From Acetobacteraceae bacterium (GTDB taxonomy: Bacteria > Pseudomonadota > Alphaproteobacteria > Acetobacterales > Acetobacteraceae), in assembly GCA_947475245.1 (NCBI GenBank), contig CANJLW010000005.1, positions 144,574-208,573 of the forward strand: a stretch of 64,000 bases of DNA, written 5' to 3'. Each line of letters opens with the position of its first letter. Position 1 is the stretch's first letter. The position numbers and the translations under genes were made by a program. A model generated the notes under the pieces. The model was not told the DNA's origin, made no database searches, and saw only the letters and a program-made list of their open reading frames with translations. This document shows, in pieces, positions 35,637 through 43,415 of this stretch.

Positions 35637-35674
35637 GCGCGCTGCGCGCCAAAGGGAGGCAAGCCCCCCTTTGG
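35637..35674. other. Two adjacent hairpins between DGR-type target and avd remnant
   Basis: gcgcgcTgcgcgc (35637-35649) and ccaaaggg...ccctttgg (35649-35674, 8-bp stem, ten-base loop) lie 43 nt past the target stop codon. In the transcript orientation the first is followed by attttgc. They may be a terminator. DGRs also carry a hairpin just downstream of the variable region that promotes retrohoming, though usually closer to it. A 10-bp palindrome ctatatatag (35621-35630) lies next to the avd start. Confidence 0.5.
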
Positions 35675-35716
35675 ATACAACCCAAAAGGTAAGGAGGCTA
35701 GGACGTAGGGGGCAAT

Positions 35717-37282
35717 TTAGGTTCTGACAACGCGGAAACCAGCCCAGGGACCAAGCCCGTTGAGGTTGTGGGCGCCGCTGTTGCCGCGGTCGCCCGCGCG
35801 GATGATCCTCGGGCTGCTGACCCAGGAACCGCCGCGCGCAACCCGCAAAGCGGTCTTATCGCTGGAAGCCCAATTGGACCCATCCGTCGGCGCGCCAACA
35901 TAGTTCGGATGCCACGGGTCGGCGCACCATTCCCAGACATTGCCGAGCATGTCGTGCAGGCCGAACGGGTTCGGACTCCGGCCATCGACCGGCGCTGTAT
36001 CACGGCCGCGATGAACGTAGTCCTTGGCCCCCGCCTCATACGCGTCGCCCCAGAATCGCGCCGTCTGCGTCCGCGCCCGCGCCGCGTATTCCCATTCAGC
36101 CTCGCTTGGCAGCCGGTAGGTATGCCCGGTCTTCCGGCTGAGCCACGCCACATAGGCAAAGGCGTCTTCCAGTCGGACATTGACCACCGGGTCTCGATCG
36201 GTCTGCGCGAACCCAGGCGCCCGCCATTTACCGCCATCAAAGTCATAGCGGTCATCGGTCACGAAAGCAGCATATTCGCCGCGCGTCACCGGATAGCGCC
36301 CCATCCAGAACGGCTTCGCGATCGTCACGTCGTGCAGCGGGCGCGCATCGTCGTCGTCGGTTTTCTCCCGCGCGCTTTCTTCCTCCGGCACGCCCATCGT
36401 GAAGGTTCCGGCGGGGATCAGGACGAGTTCGGGGTAATCGGGCCCGTCGCAATGGATCGTGCCGGGGGTTGGGCGGCTGTGCCGCTTGATCCTTGCCCTG
36501 ACGATGGTCCCAACGCCGCGGACGGCCCGATCGACCACCTTCACCATGCGCCGTGTCGCGGCGCGCACCCCCGCCGATGCGCCGCTGCCCCAATCGCGAA
36601 TGGTCGCGGAGAAATCGCCGGTCAGATCGGCCATCGCCAGCGTGGGCCGAGCGATGGGGGCAAAGTCGGAGCCACCGCCCCGCGCCGCCGCCAGTTGCAC
36701 GTCGGTCATCGCCAGTTGCGGTTCCATGGCTTTGGCGTAGCCCTGCACGATCTCCGGCTGCGTCTCGATCGCCGCCGGTTCGTCCTTCGCCTGAACCAGC
36801 AAACCCAATTCCCGCCGGATCGCGGCGACCCGTTCCGCGAAAGCACGCAGTTGGTGGTCATTGTCGGCCGGAGTCAGCCTGATCGACGGTGTGTGGTGGA
36901 TGGCGGGGCCGAACCCCAACGTCCGCGCCGCTCGCTCTGCCTGCCGGGCGGATCGGTCCAACAGACTCATGGAGCCGGTCAGCAGACGGATGGCTTCGGT
37001 CGCGCCGTCGTCCGGCGGCGGCGCTTCAAGCCAGAGTTCCGCCGCTTCCCGCAAGCCGGTCAGCAGGCCGAATATCTCGTAGCCCAACGATACCTCGCTT
37101 GCCGCCCGCATGGCCTCGCCCAGAGTCACCAGCCGTTCGGCCATGACGCGATGCGGGGTGTCTTCATTGATCAGCGCCCGCACGCGCTGCATCTCGCCGA
37201 GTTCCCGCACGATCCGTTCGATCGCCTGATCCAGTTCGATCTCGGCTTGCCGCCCGGGGGGAATGGGGATGGATTGGGACAT
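35717..37282 (-). CDS. FGE/C-type-lectin-fold protein, probable DGR target (ligand-binding sensor)
   Basis: A 521-residue protein. Residues about 1-280 are helical and low-complexity (for example AEIELDQAIERIVRELGEMQ), unlike any family I recognise, and end in a basic stretch VRAATRRMVKVVDRAVRGVG. Residues about 285-521 form a formylglycine-generating-enzyme/sulfatase-modifying-factor domain: ELVLIPAGTFTMGVPEEE, PFWMGRYPVTRGEYAAF, YRLPSEAEWEYAARA, GLHDMLGNVWEWCAD, RVARGGSW...GFRVVRT. The active-site cysteines of true FGE are absent from the C-terminal segment, so it should not oxidise sulfatases. This C-type-lectin fold is the commonest DGR target. The start ATG is 15 bp after the TIR gene and the avd remnant follows, making one operon. 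No transmembrane helix or signal peptide is evident. Confidence 0.85.
   Translation of the reverse strand: MSQSIPIPPGRQAEIELDQAIERIVRELGEMQRVRALINEDTPHRVMAERLVTLGEAMRAASEVSLGYEIFGLLTGLREAAELWLEAPPPDDGATEAIRLLTGSMSLLDRSARQAERAARTLGFGPAIHHTPSIRLTPADNDHQLRAFAERVAAIRRELGLLVQAKDEPAAIETQPEIVQGYAKAMEPQLAMTDVQLAAARGGGSDFAPIARPTLAMADLTGDFSATIRDWGSGASAGVRAATRRMVKVVDRAVRGVGTIVRARIKRHSRPTPGTIHCDGPDYPELVLIPAGTFTMGVPEEESAREKTDDDDARPLHDVTIAKPFWMGRYPVTRGEYAAFVTDDRYDFDGGKWRAPGFAQTDRDPVVNVRLEDAFAYVAWLSRKTGHTYRLPSEAEWEYAARARTQTARFWGDAYEAGAKDYVHRGRDTAPVDGRSPNPFGLHDMLGNVWEWCADPWHPNYVGAPTDGSNWASSDKTALRVARGGSWVSSPRIIRAGDRGNSGAHNLNGLGPWAGFRVVRT
35720..35833 (-). other. Candidate DGR variable region (VR)
   Basis: The last 38 codons of the target gene. 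From GGSW to the invariant tail GLGPWAGFRVVRT, 18 of 21 codons end in C (GTC, AGC, ATC, GGC, GAC, CAC, AAC, CTC and so on), as expected if AAC codons of a template repeat were randomised at their adenines. No matching A-rich template repeat was seen elsewhere in the window. Confidence 0.55.
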
Positions 37283-37297
37283 GGCTGTTCCGATGGG

Positions 37298-37792
37298 TCA
37301 GCAGATTTCGTCGGCGGGGCCGTAGTAGCGCGCGATCTGGGCCTCGATCTCCTGTTCCGCCTGATGGCAGGCGTCGTCCAACGATGGCCATTTCACCAGA
37401 GGCTTGAGTTCGCCGTTACACAAGGGCACCCATTGGCGTTTGAAGAAATAGGTGCGCCGATCGCTGGGCGACAGCCAAACGGGTACGATCAGTGTGTTGG
37501 GATTGTCGGTGTAGCGCTGCCGGATTGCCGGTAGCTCCTTGCGAACGATGAATTTGCTGGCGACGGCGGCGGAACTCACCGCCAGCAGGATAACGTCGGC
37601 ACGCCCGATCGCCTCGAGAATCTGCTTCTCCCACTCGTCCCCAGCGCCGATATCGCTTTCGTCGCACCAGAAGTTGAAGCCGTGCAAAAGTTCGATCGCC
37701 GACAGATGCTCCCGCAGTTTCCACACGATCTCGCGATCCTTGCGGGCATAGCAAATAAAGCCGTGTTGCGGGCGTTGCGCCTGCGCGATCAT
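37298..37792 (-). CDS. TIR-domain protein, predicted NADase-type effector
   Basis: A 164-residue protein that is almost entirely one TIR domain. Box 1 is HGFICYARKDREIVWKL, the BB-loop region is FNFWCDESDIGAGDEW, and the candidate catalytic glutamate is Glu55 in DEWEKQIL, aligned by eye with the SARM1-type FEDKL. Further on are VILLAVSSAAVASKFIVRKEL and a C-terminal tail to YYGPADEIC. TIR domains of this type in bacteria cleave NAD+ or make cyclic ADP-ribose signals in immune and toxin systems. The track start is a TTG at 37834; ATG 37792, preceded by ggaag, was preferred. It is the first gene of the operon with the DGR-type target, 15 bp upstream of it. Confidence 0.87.
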   Translation of the reverse strand: MIAQAQRPQHGFICYARKDREIVWKLREHLSAIELLHGFNFWCDESDIGAGDEWEKQILEAIGRADVILLAVSSAAVASKFIVRKELPAIRQRYTDNPNTLIVPVWLSPSDRRTYFFKRQWVPLCNGELKPLVKWPSLDDACHQAEQEIEAQIARYYGPADEIC

Positions 37793-37905
37793 GGATGCGG
37801 GCTTCCGGGCTAAGTTCCTGGCGACACCGTCCAAAGCTACAGGGCGGCTCCACCGCCGTCAAAGCCGTTTGATATTCTTCTGTTCCAATTACGCCACCCG
37901 GAAAC

Positions 37906-38613
37906 TCACTTCGGCCCGATCCCATCCCGGGCAATCGCCGCGTTGATCACCGCCCGGTCGAACACGCCGCAGGGGCTGTCGGCGCCGGGCAGGAAGCGGC
38001 GGAAGACCGCGAAGCGTTCCTGGCTGACGGCGTATAAACGCCGCAACTCCCGGATCGGATCGGGGTGATCGTCGGCGCGGATATCCAGGTCGGGATAGGG
38101 ATCGCGAGTCGCCACCTTCAGCGCCGCCGACTGCTTGCCGCGCGCGTCGCCGCCCGCGGCTTCCCCGGCTTCCAGCGCCGTCAGCAACCGTTCGGTCAGG
38201 GTCCCGCAAGCCGCCTCGAACGCCGCCAGGGTGCGTTCCACCACCGCGGGGCCGGCCAGCATGTTGCCGGCGACGGATACGTCGACGCCGCGCACCGACC
38301 CGCACCAGGACACGCAGCCATTGCCGGTCGTCGCCGCGATCCGGCCGCCGGCGTCCAGAATATGCACCTGCCGATGCGCCGCCCCTGCGTCCTCCGCCAG
38401 CAAATCGGCGATGACGTCGGCCGGCGCCTCCCCGGCCCGCAGGCGCGGCATCCCGCGCACCGCGATCATCGGATTGATCAGCGCCTGGGTGGCCAGCGCC
38501 GCCACGCCGCCCTCCACATGGATCGCCAGCGCCCCCACGGCGAAAAAGCGGGTCGCGACCGCCGCGCCCAGGGCGCCCGTCGCGGGATCGCGTGCCAGAA
38601 TGGACCAGGTCAT
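37906..38613 (-). CDS. DUF1028 family protein (Ntn-hydrolase-like)
   Basis: A 235-residue protein of the DUF1028 family, predicted to adopt an Ntn-hydrolase-like fold. It starts MTWSILARDPATGALGAAVATRFFAVG and contains GGVAALATQALINP, HILDAGGRIAATTGNGCVSW, VAGNMLAGPAVVERT and LDIRADDHPDPIRELRRL. Family members are often linked to amidohydrolases and peptidases, but no biochemical role is settled. ATG 38613 is preceded by ggagg at six bases; the longer track ORF is the shadow of the divergent gene. It lies 113 bp upstream of the TIR operon on the same strand, in a spacer with nothing notable. Confidence 0.87.
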   Translation of the reverse strand: MTWSILARDPATGALGAAVATRFFAVGALAIHVEGGVAALATQALINPMIAVRGMPRLRAGEAPADVIADLLAEDAGAAHRQVHILDAGGRIAATTGNGCVSWCGSVRGVDVSVAGNMLAGPAVVERTLAAFEAACGTLTERLLTALEAGEAAGGDARGKQSAALKVATRDPYPDLDIRADDHPDPIRELRRLYAVSQERFAVFRRFLPGADSPCGVFDRAVINAAIARDGIGPK

Positions 38614-38682
38614 GCACAGCCTCCATTGCCTGGCGGACTGTTCACCCGCGCGCGACTCGCCGCAAGACGCTATCGTCGCCGC

Positions 38683-40842
38683 ATGCAACCCAGTCGCCCC
38701 ATAGAGACCGATATCGTGCTCCTCGGCGCCGGCCATGCGCATGTGGAGGTGTTGCGCCGCTTCGCCCTGAAGCCCGAACCCGGCGTTCGCCTGACCTTGA
38801 TCGCGCGAGAGCCGGAGACTCCGTATTCCGGCATGCTGCCCGGGCTGATCCGGGGGGAATACAGCCACGCCGCCATTCATATCGACCTGGCCCCCCTCGC
38901 CGCCGCCGCGCGCGCTCGGCTGATCCTGGGGGAAGCGACGGCGATCGACACGGCGGAGCGCGTGGTCACGGTGCCGGGGCGCCCGGGGATCGGCTACGAT
39001 CTGCTGTCGATCGATATCGGCGGGGTGCCGGCGATGCCCGATGATACCGGCGTGCCGGTCAAGCCCATCGGGCGGTTCCTGCACCGGTTGGACCGGCTGA
39101 ACGAAGACCTGCCGCATGGCGCGCGCATCGCCATCGTCGGCGGCGGGCCGGCGGGGGCCGAACTGGCGCTGGCCCTGGCGCACCGGTTCGCCGAACGCTT
39201 CCAACCGATCCTGGTCTGTTCATCCTCCGACCCCATTCCCGCCGCGCCCGCCCGTGCTCGGCGTATCGTCCGCGCGGCCCTGGCGGAGGCCGGAGTGGAA
39301 CTGGTGTGCGGCGTAACGGCCGGGGGCATCGACGAGGGTCGTCTGCCGCTGTCGGACGGCAGTTTTCTGGAGGTGGAGGCCGCGCTGTGGGCCACCGGCG
39401 TCGTGGGCCCCGCTCTGCTGGCCGCGTCCGGGCTGACCTGCGACGACAACGGCTGCATCCGCGTCGATGCCACGCTGCGCGCGATCGGCGACGATCGGGT
39501 TTTCGCCGCCGGCGACTGCGCGACGATCCAGGGGGCGGAACGGCCAAAGGCCGGGGTCTGGGCCGTCCGCGCCGGCGCGCATCTGGCCGATAATCTGCGC
39601 CGCGTGGCGTTGGGAGGCTCCCCGCACCCGTGGCGTCCGCAGCGGGAGGCGTTGGTGATCCTTGGCCTGGGCGGCGGGCGGGCGGTGGCCTGGCGCAATG
39701 GGCTGACGGTTTCCGGCGCGTTGATCCAGCGGTGGAAGGATCGCATCGATCGCCGCTGGATGGCGATGTACACGACGATGCGGATGCCGAGCGATCCCGC
39801 GGAGCCGATGCGGTGCGGGGGATGTGGCGCGAAGGTGGGGGCAGAGGTGTTGGCGGGCGCGCTGGCCGGCCTCGACGGCACGCGGTCGCCCGATCTGCTG
39901 ATCGGGTTGGACGCGCCGGATGACGCCGCGGTGCTGCGCCCGCCACCGGGTAAGCTGCTGGTGCAGTCGGTCGATCACTTCCGGGCGTTCATCGACGATC
40001 CCTATGTGTTCGGGCAGATCGCCGCCGCGCATGCGTTGTCAGACCTGCACGCGATGGGGGCGCGTCCGTGGACGGCGCTTGCCGTGGCGTCCGTTCCCTA
40101 TGCGTCCGGCGCGAAGATGCGGGCCGATCTGCGGGCGCTGCTGCAAGGCGCGACGGAGGTACTCAGCGCCGACGGATGCGCCCTGGTCGGCGGGCACTCG
40201 TCCGAAGCGTCGGAAATCGCGCTTGGGTTTGCGGTTACCGGGTTGGCCGAACAGCAGCAGGTGCTGAGGAAAGGGGGGCTGCGGGCGGGGCAGGTGTTGA
40301 TCCTGACGAAGCCTCTGGGCACCGGTATTCTGCTGGCCGGGCACATGCGCGGGCTGACTCGCGCCGCCTGGCTGATGGCGGCCATCGCGCAGATGCGGAT
40401 GACCAATGCCGCCGCCGCGCGCATCCTGATGGGGCATAATGCCGCCGCCTGCACCGATGTCACGGGCTTCGGGCTTGCCGGGCACCTGACGGAGATGCTG
40501 ACCGCGTCTCACGTCGCCGCCGAACTTTGGCCGGAGGCGATCCCCGTTCTGCCGGGCGCGCGGGAACTGGCGGAACAGGGGGTGGAAAGCTCGCTGGCCC
40601 CCGACAATGCCCGCGCGCTGGCCGGGATGGGCCGCGACGCGCTGACGGCTGTTTTGATCGACCCACAGACATCCGGCGGGCTGCTGGCCGGGGTGTCCGC
40701 CGGCCGAGCGGATCACTGCCTGATTGCTCTGCGGGAGGCCGGGATGACCGCCGCCGCGATCGGCGTGGTGGAGGCTCGCCCCGACGGTGCCGCGGCGATC
40801 AGGCTGCGTCTGGTGCCGGAGGACGCTACCCCCGGCCGGTGA
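38683..40842 (+). CDS. selD: Fusion of NADH-dehydrogenase-like FAD oxidoreductase and selenide, water dikinase
   Basis: A 719-residue two-domain protein. Residues 1-370 are a pyridine-nucleotide-disulfide-type flavoprotein: VLLGAGHAHVEVLRRFA, PYSGMLPGLIRGEY, IAIVGGGPAGAELALALA and VFAAGDCATI. Residues about 375-719 are SelD, which makes selenophosphate from selenide and ATP: MRCGGCGAKVGAEVL with the catalytic Cys/Lys pair (C-G-A-K), SVDHFRAFIDDPYVFGQIAAAHALSDLHAMGA, GGHSSEASEIALGFAV and CTDVTGFGLAGHL. The fusion is known in several bacteria and probably channels reduction of a selenium or quinone substrate to SelD. The active residue is Cys, not selenocysteine. ATG 38683 begins the FAD motif. 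selA/selB or a tRNA-2-selenouridine synthase gene is not in the window. Confidence 0.93.
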   Translation: MQPSRPIETDIVLLGAGHAHVEVLRRFALKPEPGVRLTLIAREPETPYSGMLPGLIRGEYSHAAIHIDLAPLAAAARARLILGEATAIDTAERVVTVPGRPGIGYDLLSIDIGGVPAMPDDTGVPVKPIGRFLHRLDRLNEDLPHGARIAIVGGGPAGAELALALAHRFAERFQPILVCSSSDPIPAAPARARRIVRAALAEAGVELVCGVTAGGIDEGRLPLSDGSFLEVEAALWATGVVGPALLAASGLTCDDNGCIRVDATLRAIGDDRVFAAGDCATIQGAERPKAGVWAVRAGAHLADNLRRVALGGSPHPWRPQREALVILGLGGGRAVAWRNGLTVSGALIQRWKDRIDRRWMAMYTTMRMPSDPAEPMRCGGCGAKVGAEVLAGALAGLDGTRSPDLLIGLDAPDDAAVLRPPPGKLLVQSVDHFRAFIDDPYVFGQIAAAHALSDLHAMGARPWTALAVASVPYASGAKMRADLRALLQGATEVLSADGCALVGGHSSEASEIALGFAVTGLAEQQQVLRKGGLRAGQVLILTKPLGTGILLAGHMRGLTRAAWLMAAIAQMRMTNAAAARILMGHNAAACTDVTGFGLAGHLTEMLTASHVAAELWPEAIPVLPGARELAEQGVESSLAPDNARALAGMGRDALTAVLIDPQTSGGLLAGVSAGRADHCLIALREAGMTAAAIGVVEARPDGAAAIRLRLVPEDATPGR

Positions 40843-42001
40843 GCCGATCGACCAGACGGCGCGGCCAGGCTGTCATGCGCCAGAAGGTGCTGACGCGCAT
40901 GGCGTTCAGGTGGATTTCCGCCTGCTCCGCCCGATGTTCCGTCGCGCGCAGGGACTGGCGCAGGGTTTCGGCCTCCGCCGCGATCCGCGCACGCTCCGCC
41001 TTTGCATCGACCGGCGGCCAGGGCAGCAGGGTGTCGCGGCCGATGCGGCGCAGTTCCAGTTCGAATGTTCGGCGATCGGGGGGCGTGGAAGCAGGGTGGC
41101 GCGTGGCGATGGGACCGCCGGAGGGTGTCAGGACGATCACCAACTCCTCCTCCGCCAAGCCGTCGTGCGCCAGCCTGTCGCGCAGGGCGGCGCCGATCGG
41201 GCCCGCGTCGGGTTCGCCCAGCGCGCGGGCGGTGGCCTCCGGCTCCAACCCCCAGGGGAAGGTTTCCAGCGCGGCCAGGTCGTAGCCGGCGGCGGTGGCG
41301 AGGCATCCGGCGCTGTGCGGGGACAGGTAGTTGATGTGCTCGGGGTAGGCGAACCAGATGTATCGGTCGAAGCCGTAGGCGGAGGGAAACAGCGCCGTCG
41401 CGTTGGGCACGCAGAGGATGGCGATGGAGTCAGGCGCCAGCAGCGCGGACAAGGATCGCAGATAGCCGACGGGGTCGGGCATGTGTTCAAGGACGTGGTA
41501 GCCATAGACGACGTTCGGTCGCCGATCCGTGCGGCGCAGAAACGTCAGGTCGTCTTCGGCATGGATCGCGGTGTTGCCGATTTCGCGACCGCGCGCGATG
41601 GCCTGGGCGTTCAGGTCGGTGCCGGTCGTGTCGTATCCCAGCCGGTTCAAGGCATCGACCGTGCCGCCGAAGGCGCAGCCGATCTCGTGATAGGCATGCG
41701 ACGCGCCGAAGCCGAACCGCGCCGCGATCTCCACGATGCGCGCTGCTCTTCTGTCGGTTTTGGAGGCCGCGTAATCGTCGTCCGGGTTGTACCAGGACGC
41801 GGCCATCGCCGGGTATGCGCCGTTGTAGTGGCGTTCCAGTTCGGCCGCGGGGGGAGCCTCGAAGAACACATGCCCGCATTCGTCGCAGCGACGGGCGTTG
41901 TGGCGCGCACCGTTGAAATCGCGCGATTGCGGCGATCGCCCTTGCAGCAAGGTCGATCCCGCGGCGTTGTCCAGAAACCGGCAGCGCCCCGTGCCGGTCA
42001 T
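40826..42001 (-). CDS. Class I SAM-dependent methyltransferase
   Basis: A 391-residue cytoplasmic protein. The N-terminus has a cysteine pair (RRCDECGHVFFE) like the zinc-ribbon-headed methyltransferases of glycan or natural-product clusters. The methyltransferase core (Methyltransf_23-like) has motif I YHEIGCAFGGTVDAL, then VVYGYHVLEHMPDPVGYLRSL and SIAILCVPNA. The C-terminus is a coiled coil (AKAERARIAAEAETLRQSL) ending in an amphipathic MTAWPRRLVDRL, as often seen on cell-surface glycan enzymes. It overlaps the convergent selD end by 17 bp and the upstream GDSL gene by 4 bp (ATGA), so those two minus-strand genes are coupled. Substrate unknown. Confidence 0.82.
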   Translation of the reverse strand: MTGTGRCRFLDNAAGSTLLQGRSPQSRDFNGARHNARRCDECGHVFFEAPPAAELERHYNGAYPAMAASWYNPDDDYAASKTDRRAARIVEIAARFGFGASHAYHEIGCAFGGTVDALNRLGYDTTGTDLNAQAIARGREIGNTAIHAEDDLTFLRRTDRRPNVVYGYHVLEHMPDPVGYLRSLSALLAPDSIAILCVPNATALFPSAYGFDRYIWFAYPEHINYLSPHSAGCLATAAGYDLAALETFPWGLEPEATARALGEPDAGPIGAALRDRLAHDGLAEEELVIVLTPSGGPIATRHPASTPPDRRTFELELRRIGRDTLLPWPPVDAKAERARIAAEAETLRQSLRATEHRAEQAEIHLNAMRVSTFWRMTAWPRRLVDRLTGRG

Positions 42002-43332
42002 TTTCGGGTCGCCGGTTTGGCGAACACCGCTTTCAGATCGATCGCGCCCGCCATCGCCAGGTATCCGGCGCGATTGGGATGCAGCTTATCCCCCGGCCCC
42101 CCAATGCTCGAATTCGGCTGGTGCTCGGCTTTTAGTTCGCCGGTCTTGGGATCGAGCGTCGGCGTATCGAAATCGATCGTGCCGTCGAAGATGCCCGAAG
42201 ATTTGATGAAGCTGTTGTAGGCCTGTCGCTTTGCCTCGATCGCCGGGGTGCCGTGCGTGCCGTTGGCGCTGTTCAGCGACGGAGTCAGCGTGGCCATGAA
42301 GATGCGCACGCCGGGGATGGCGGCGCGCAGGCGCTTCACGCCCTCGCGGACGCCGTCGGTCACGGCTTCGACGGTTTCTCCGCCCGTGCCGAAGTCGTTG
42401 ATGCCTTCCAGCCACAGGACGTGGGAGACATTGGGCAGATCGATCACGTCGCGCTTCAGGCGATCCAACGCCGACGGCCCGCCGGGCACCGGCTTGGCGG
42501 CATAATCCTTCGGCCCGACGACGCGGTTGCCGCCGATCCCCTGATTGACCACGCTGTAACGATTGCCAAGCTCGGCGTGCACCCGACGCCCGAAGATGTC
42601 CGGCCAGCGGTCGTCGCCGTTGATCGTCGATCCCGTGCCGTCGGTGATTGAATCCCCGAACGTTACGACCGTGCTCGCGCCCGGCACGACCATATCGACG
42701 GCGTCGAGGAAGAACCAAGACGTGGTGGTGAAGGGAAAGGATGCCTCCGCTTCCTCCGCCCCCAAGGCACCGCTGCGCGGGGCGGAGAGGTAGGAAGTCG
42801 CCAGCGCCTTGGCGTGCCAGGTCATCGGCCCGGATTCACCCGCCACATGCACGCTGACGGCGAGCTTGCGGTTGGCCAGCATCGGATCGCCCGGGCGCTT
42901 CACCCAGGGCAAGAGCACGGCGTCGCTGAGCACCATGGCGCCCGGTGCGACGGTGACGGCGGCCTTGCCGCCGAAGGTCACTTTCTGGTTGGTCGCCGGC
43001 ACCAGCGCGCTGCCGCTGCTCTGCAAGCCGATGAACGCGCCGTCAAAGGTCACGGGTTTGGACCCGAAGGCATTCGACAGCCGGATGCGCGCGTGCTTGC
43101 CCCAGATGTCCGGGCGCACGATCAGGCGAAAGGTCTGATCGACGGCCCCGGTTTCGGGCGACGGCAGGGCGAATTTCAGTTCGGGCTGCGCGGTCGGGTT
43201 GCCGACCGGGTACGGGCCGTGCGCGGATGCCGTCCAGGCCGATACCCAATGCGGTTTTGGTTCTGCCTGCGCGACGGCCATGCCCAGTAACGGTATTGCG
43301 GCAAACATCGCCGCCATCTGCATGAAACCCAT
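41998..43332 (-). CDS. Secreted SGNH/GDSL-family hydrolase
   Basis: A 444-residue periplasmic or extracellular esterase-type protein. A signal peptide is evident (MAAMFAAIPLLGMAVAQA). The SGNH blocks are visible: block I VTFGDSITDGTGS with the nucleophile Ser, block II NQGIGGNRVVG, block III EGINDFG and block V GPGDKLHPNRAGYLAM with the Asp/His pair. The N-terminal half (APETGAVDQTFR, WGKHARIRLSNAFG) is a beta-sandwich module common in GDSL lipases of this subfamily. Substrates of relatives include acetylated sugars and lipids. It is coupled by an ATGA overlap to the methyltransferase. Confidence 0.9.
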   Translation of the reverse strand: MGFMQMAAMFAAIPLLGMAVAQAEPKPHWVSAWTASAHGPYPVGNPTAQPELKFALPSPETGAVDQTFRLIVRPDIWGKHARIRLSNAFGSKPVTFDGAFIGLQSSGSALVPATNQKVTFGGKAAVTVAPGAMVLSDAVLLPWVKRPGDPMLANRKLAVSVHVAGESGPMTWHAKALATSYLSAPRSGALGAEEAEASFPFTTTSWFFLDAVDMVVPGASTVVTFGDSITDGTGSTINGDDRWPDIFGRRVHAELGNRYSVVNQGIGGNRVVGPKDYAAKPVPGGPSALDRLKRDVIDLPNVSHVLWLEGINDFGTGGETVEAVTDGVREGVKRLRAAIPGVRIFMATLTPSLNSANGTHGTPAIEAKRQAYNSFIKSSGIFDGTIDFDTPTLDPKTGELKAEHQPNSSIGGPGDKLHPNRAGYLAMAGAIDLKAVFAKPATRK

Positions 43333-43415
43333 GATGTCCCCCCATGCGTGTTGAGCGTGAGGCTACAGGTCGGTGCCCCCGGCGGGAAGGGCACCAATGC
43401 CTCGCGTCGCGAGGG

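Noticed and set aside
35363-37282. Intact, self-contained DGR
   Set aside because: No reverse transcriptase ORF or A-rich template repeat was seen in the window, and avd is truncated, so only a remnant or trans-dependent target is claimed.
35717-37282. Functional sulfatase-modifying (formylglycine-generating) enzyme
   Set aside because: The cysteines of the active-site segment are missing and no sulfatase gene is nearby.
39779-39850. Selenocysteine codon or SECIS element in selD
   Set aside because: The active-site position reads as Cys (TGT/TGC codons in MRCGGCGAKV); no in-frame TGA.
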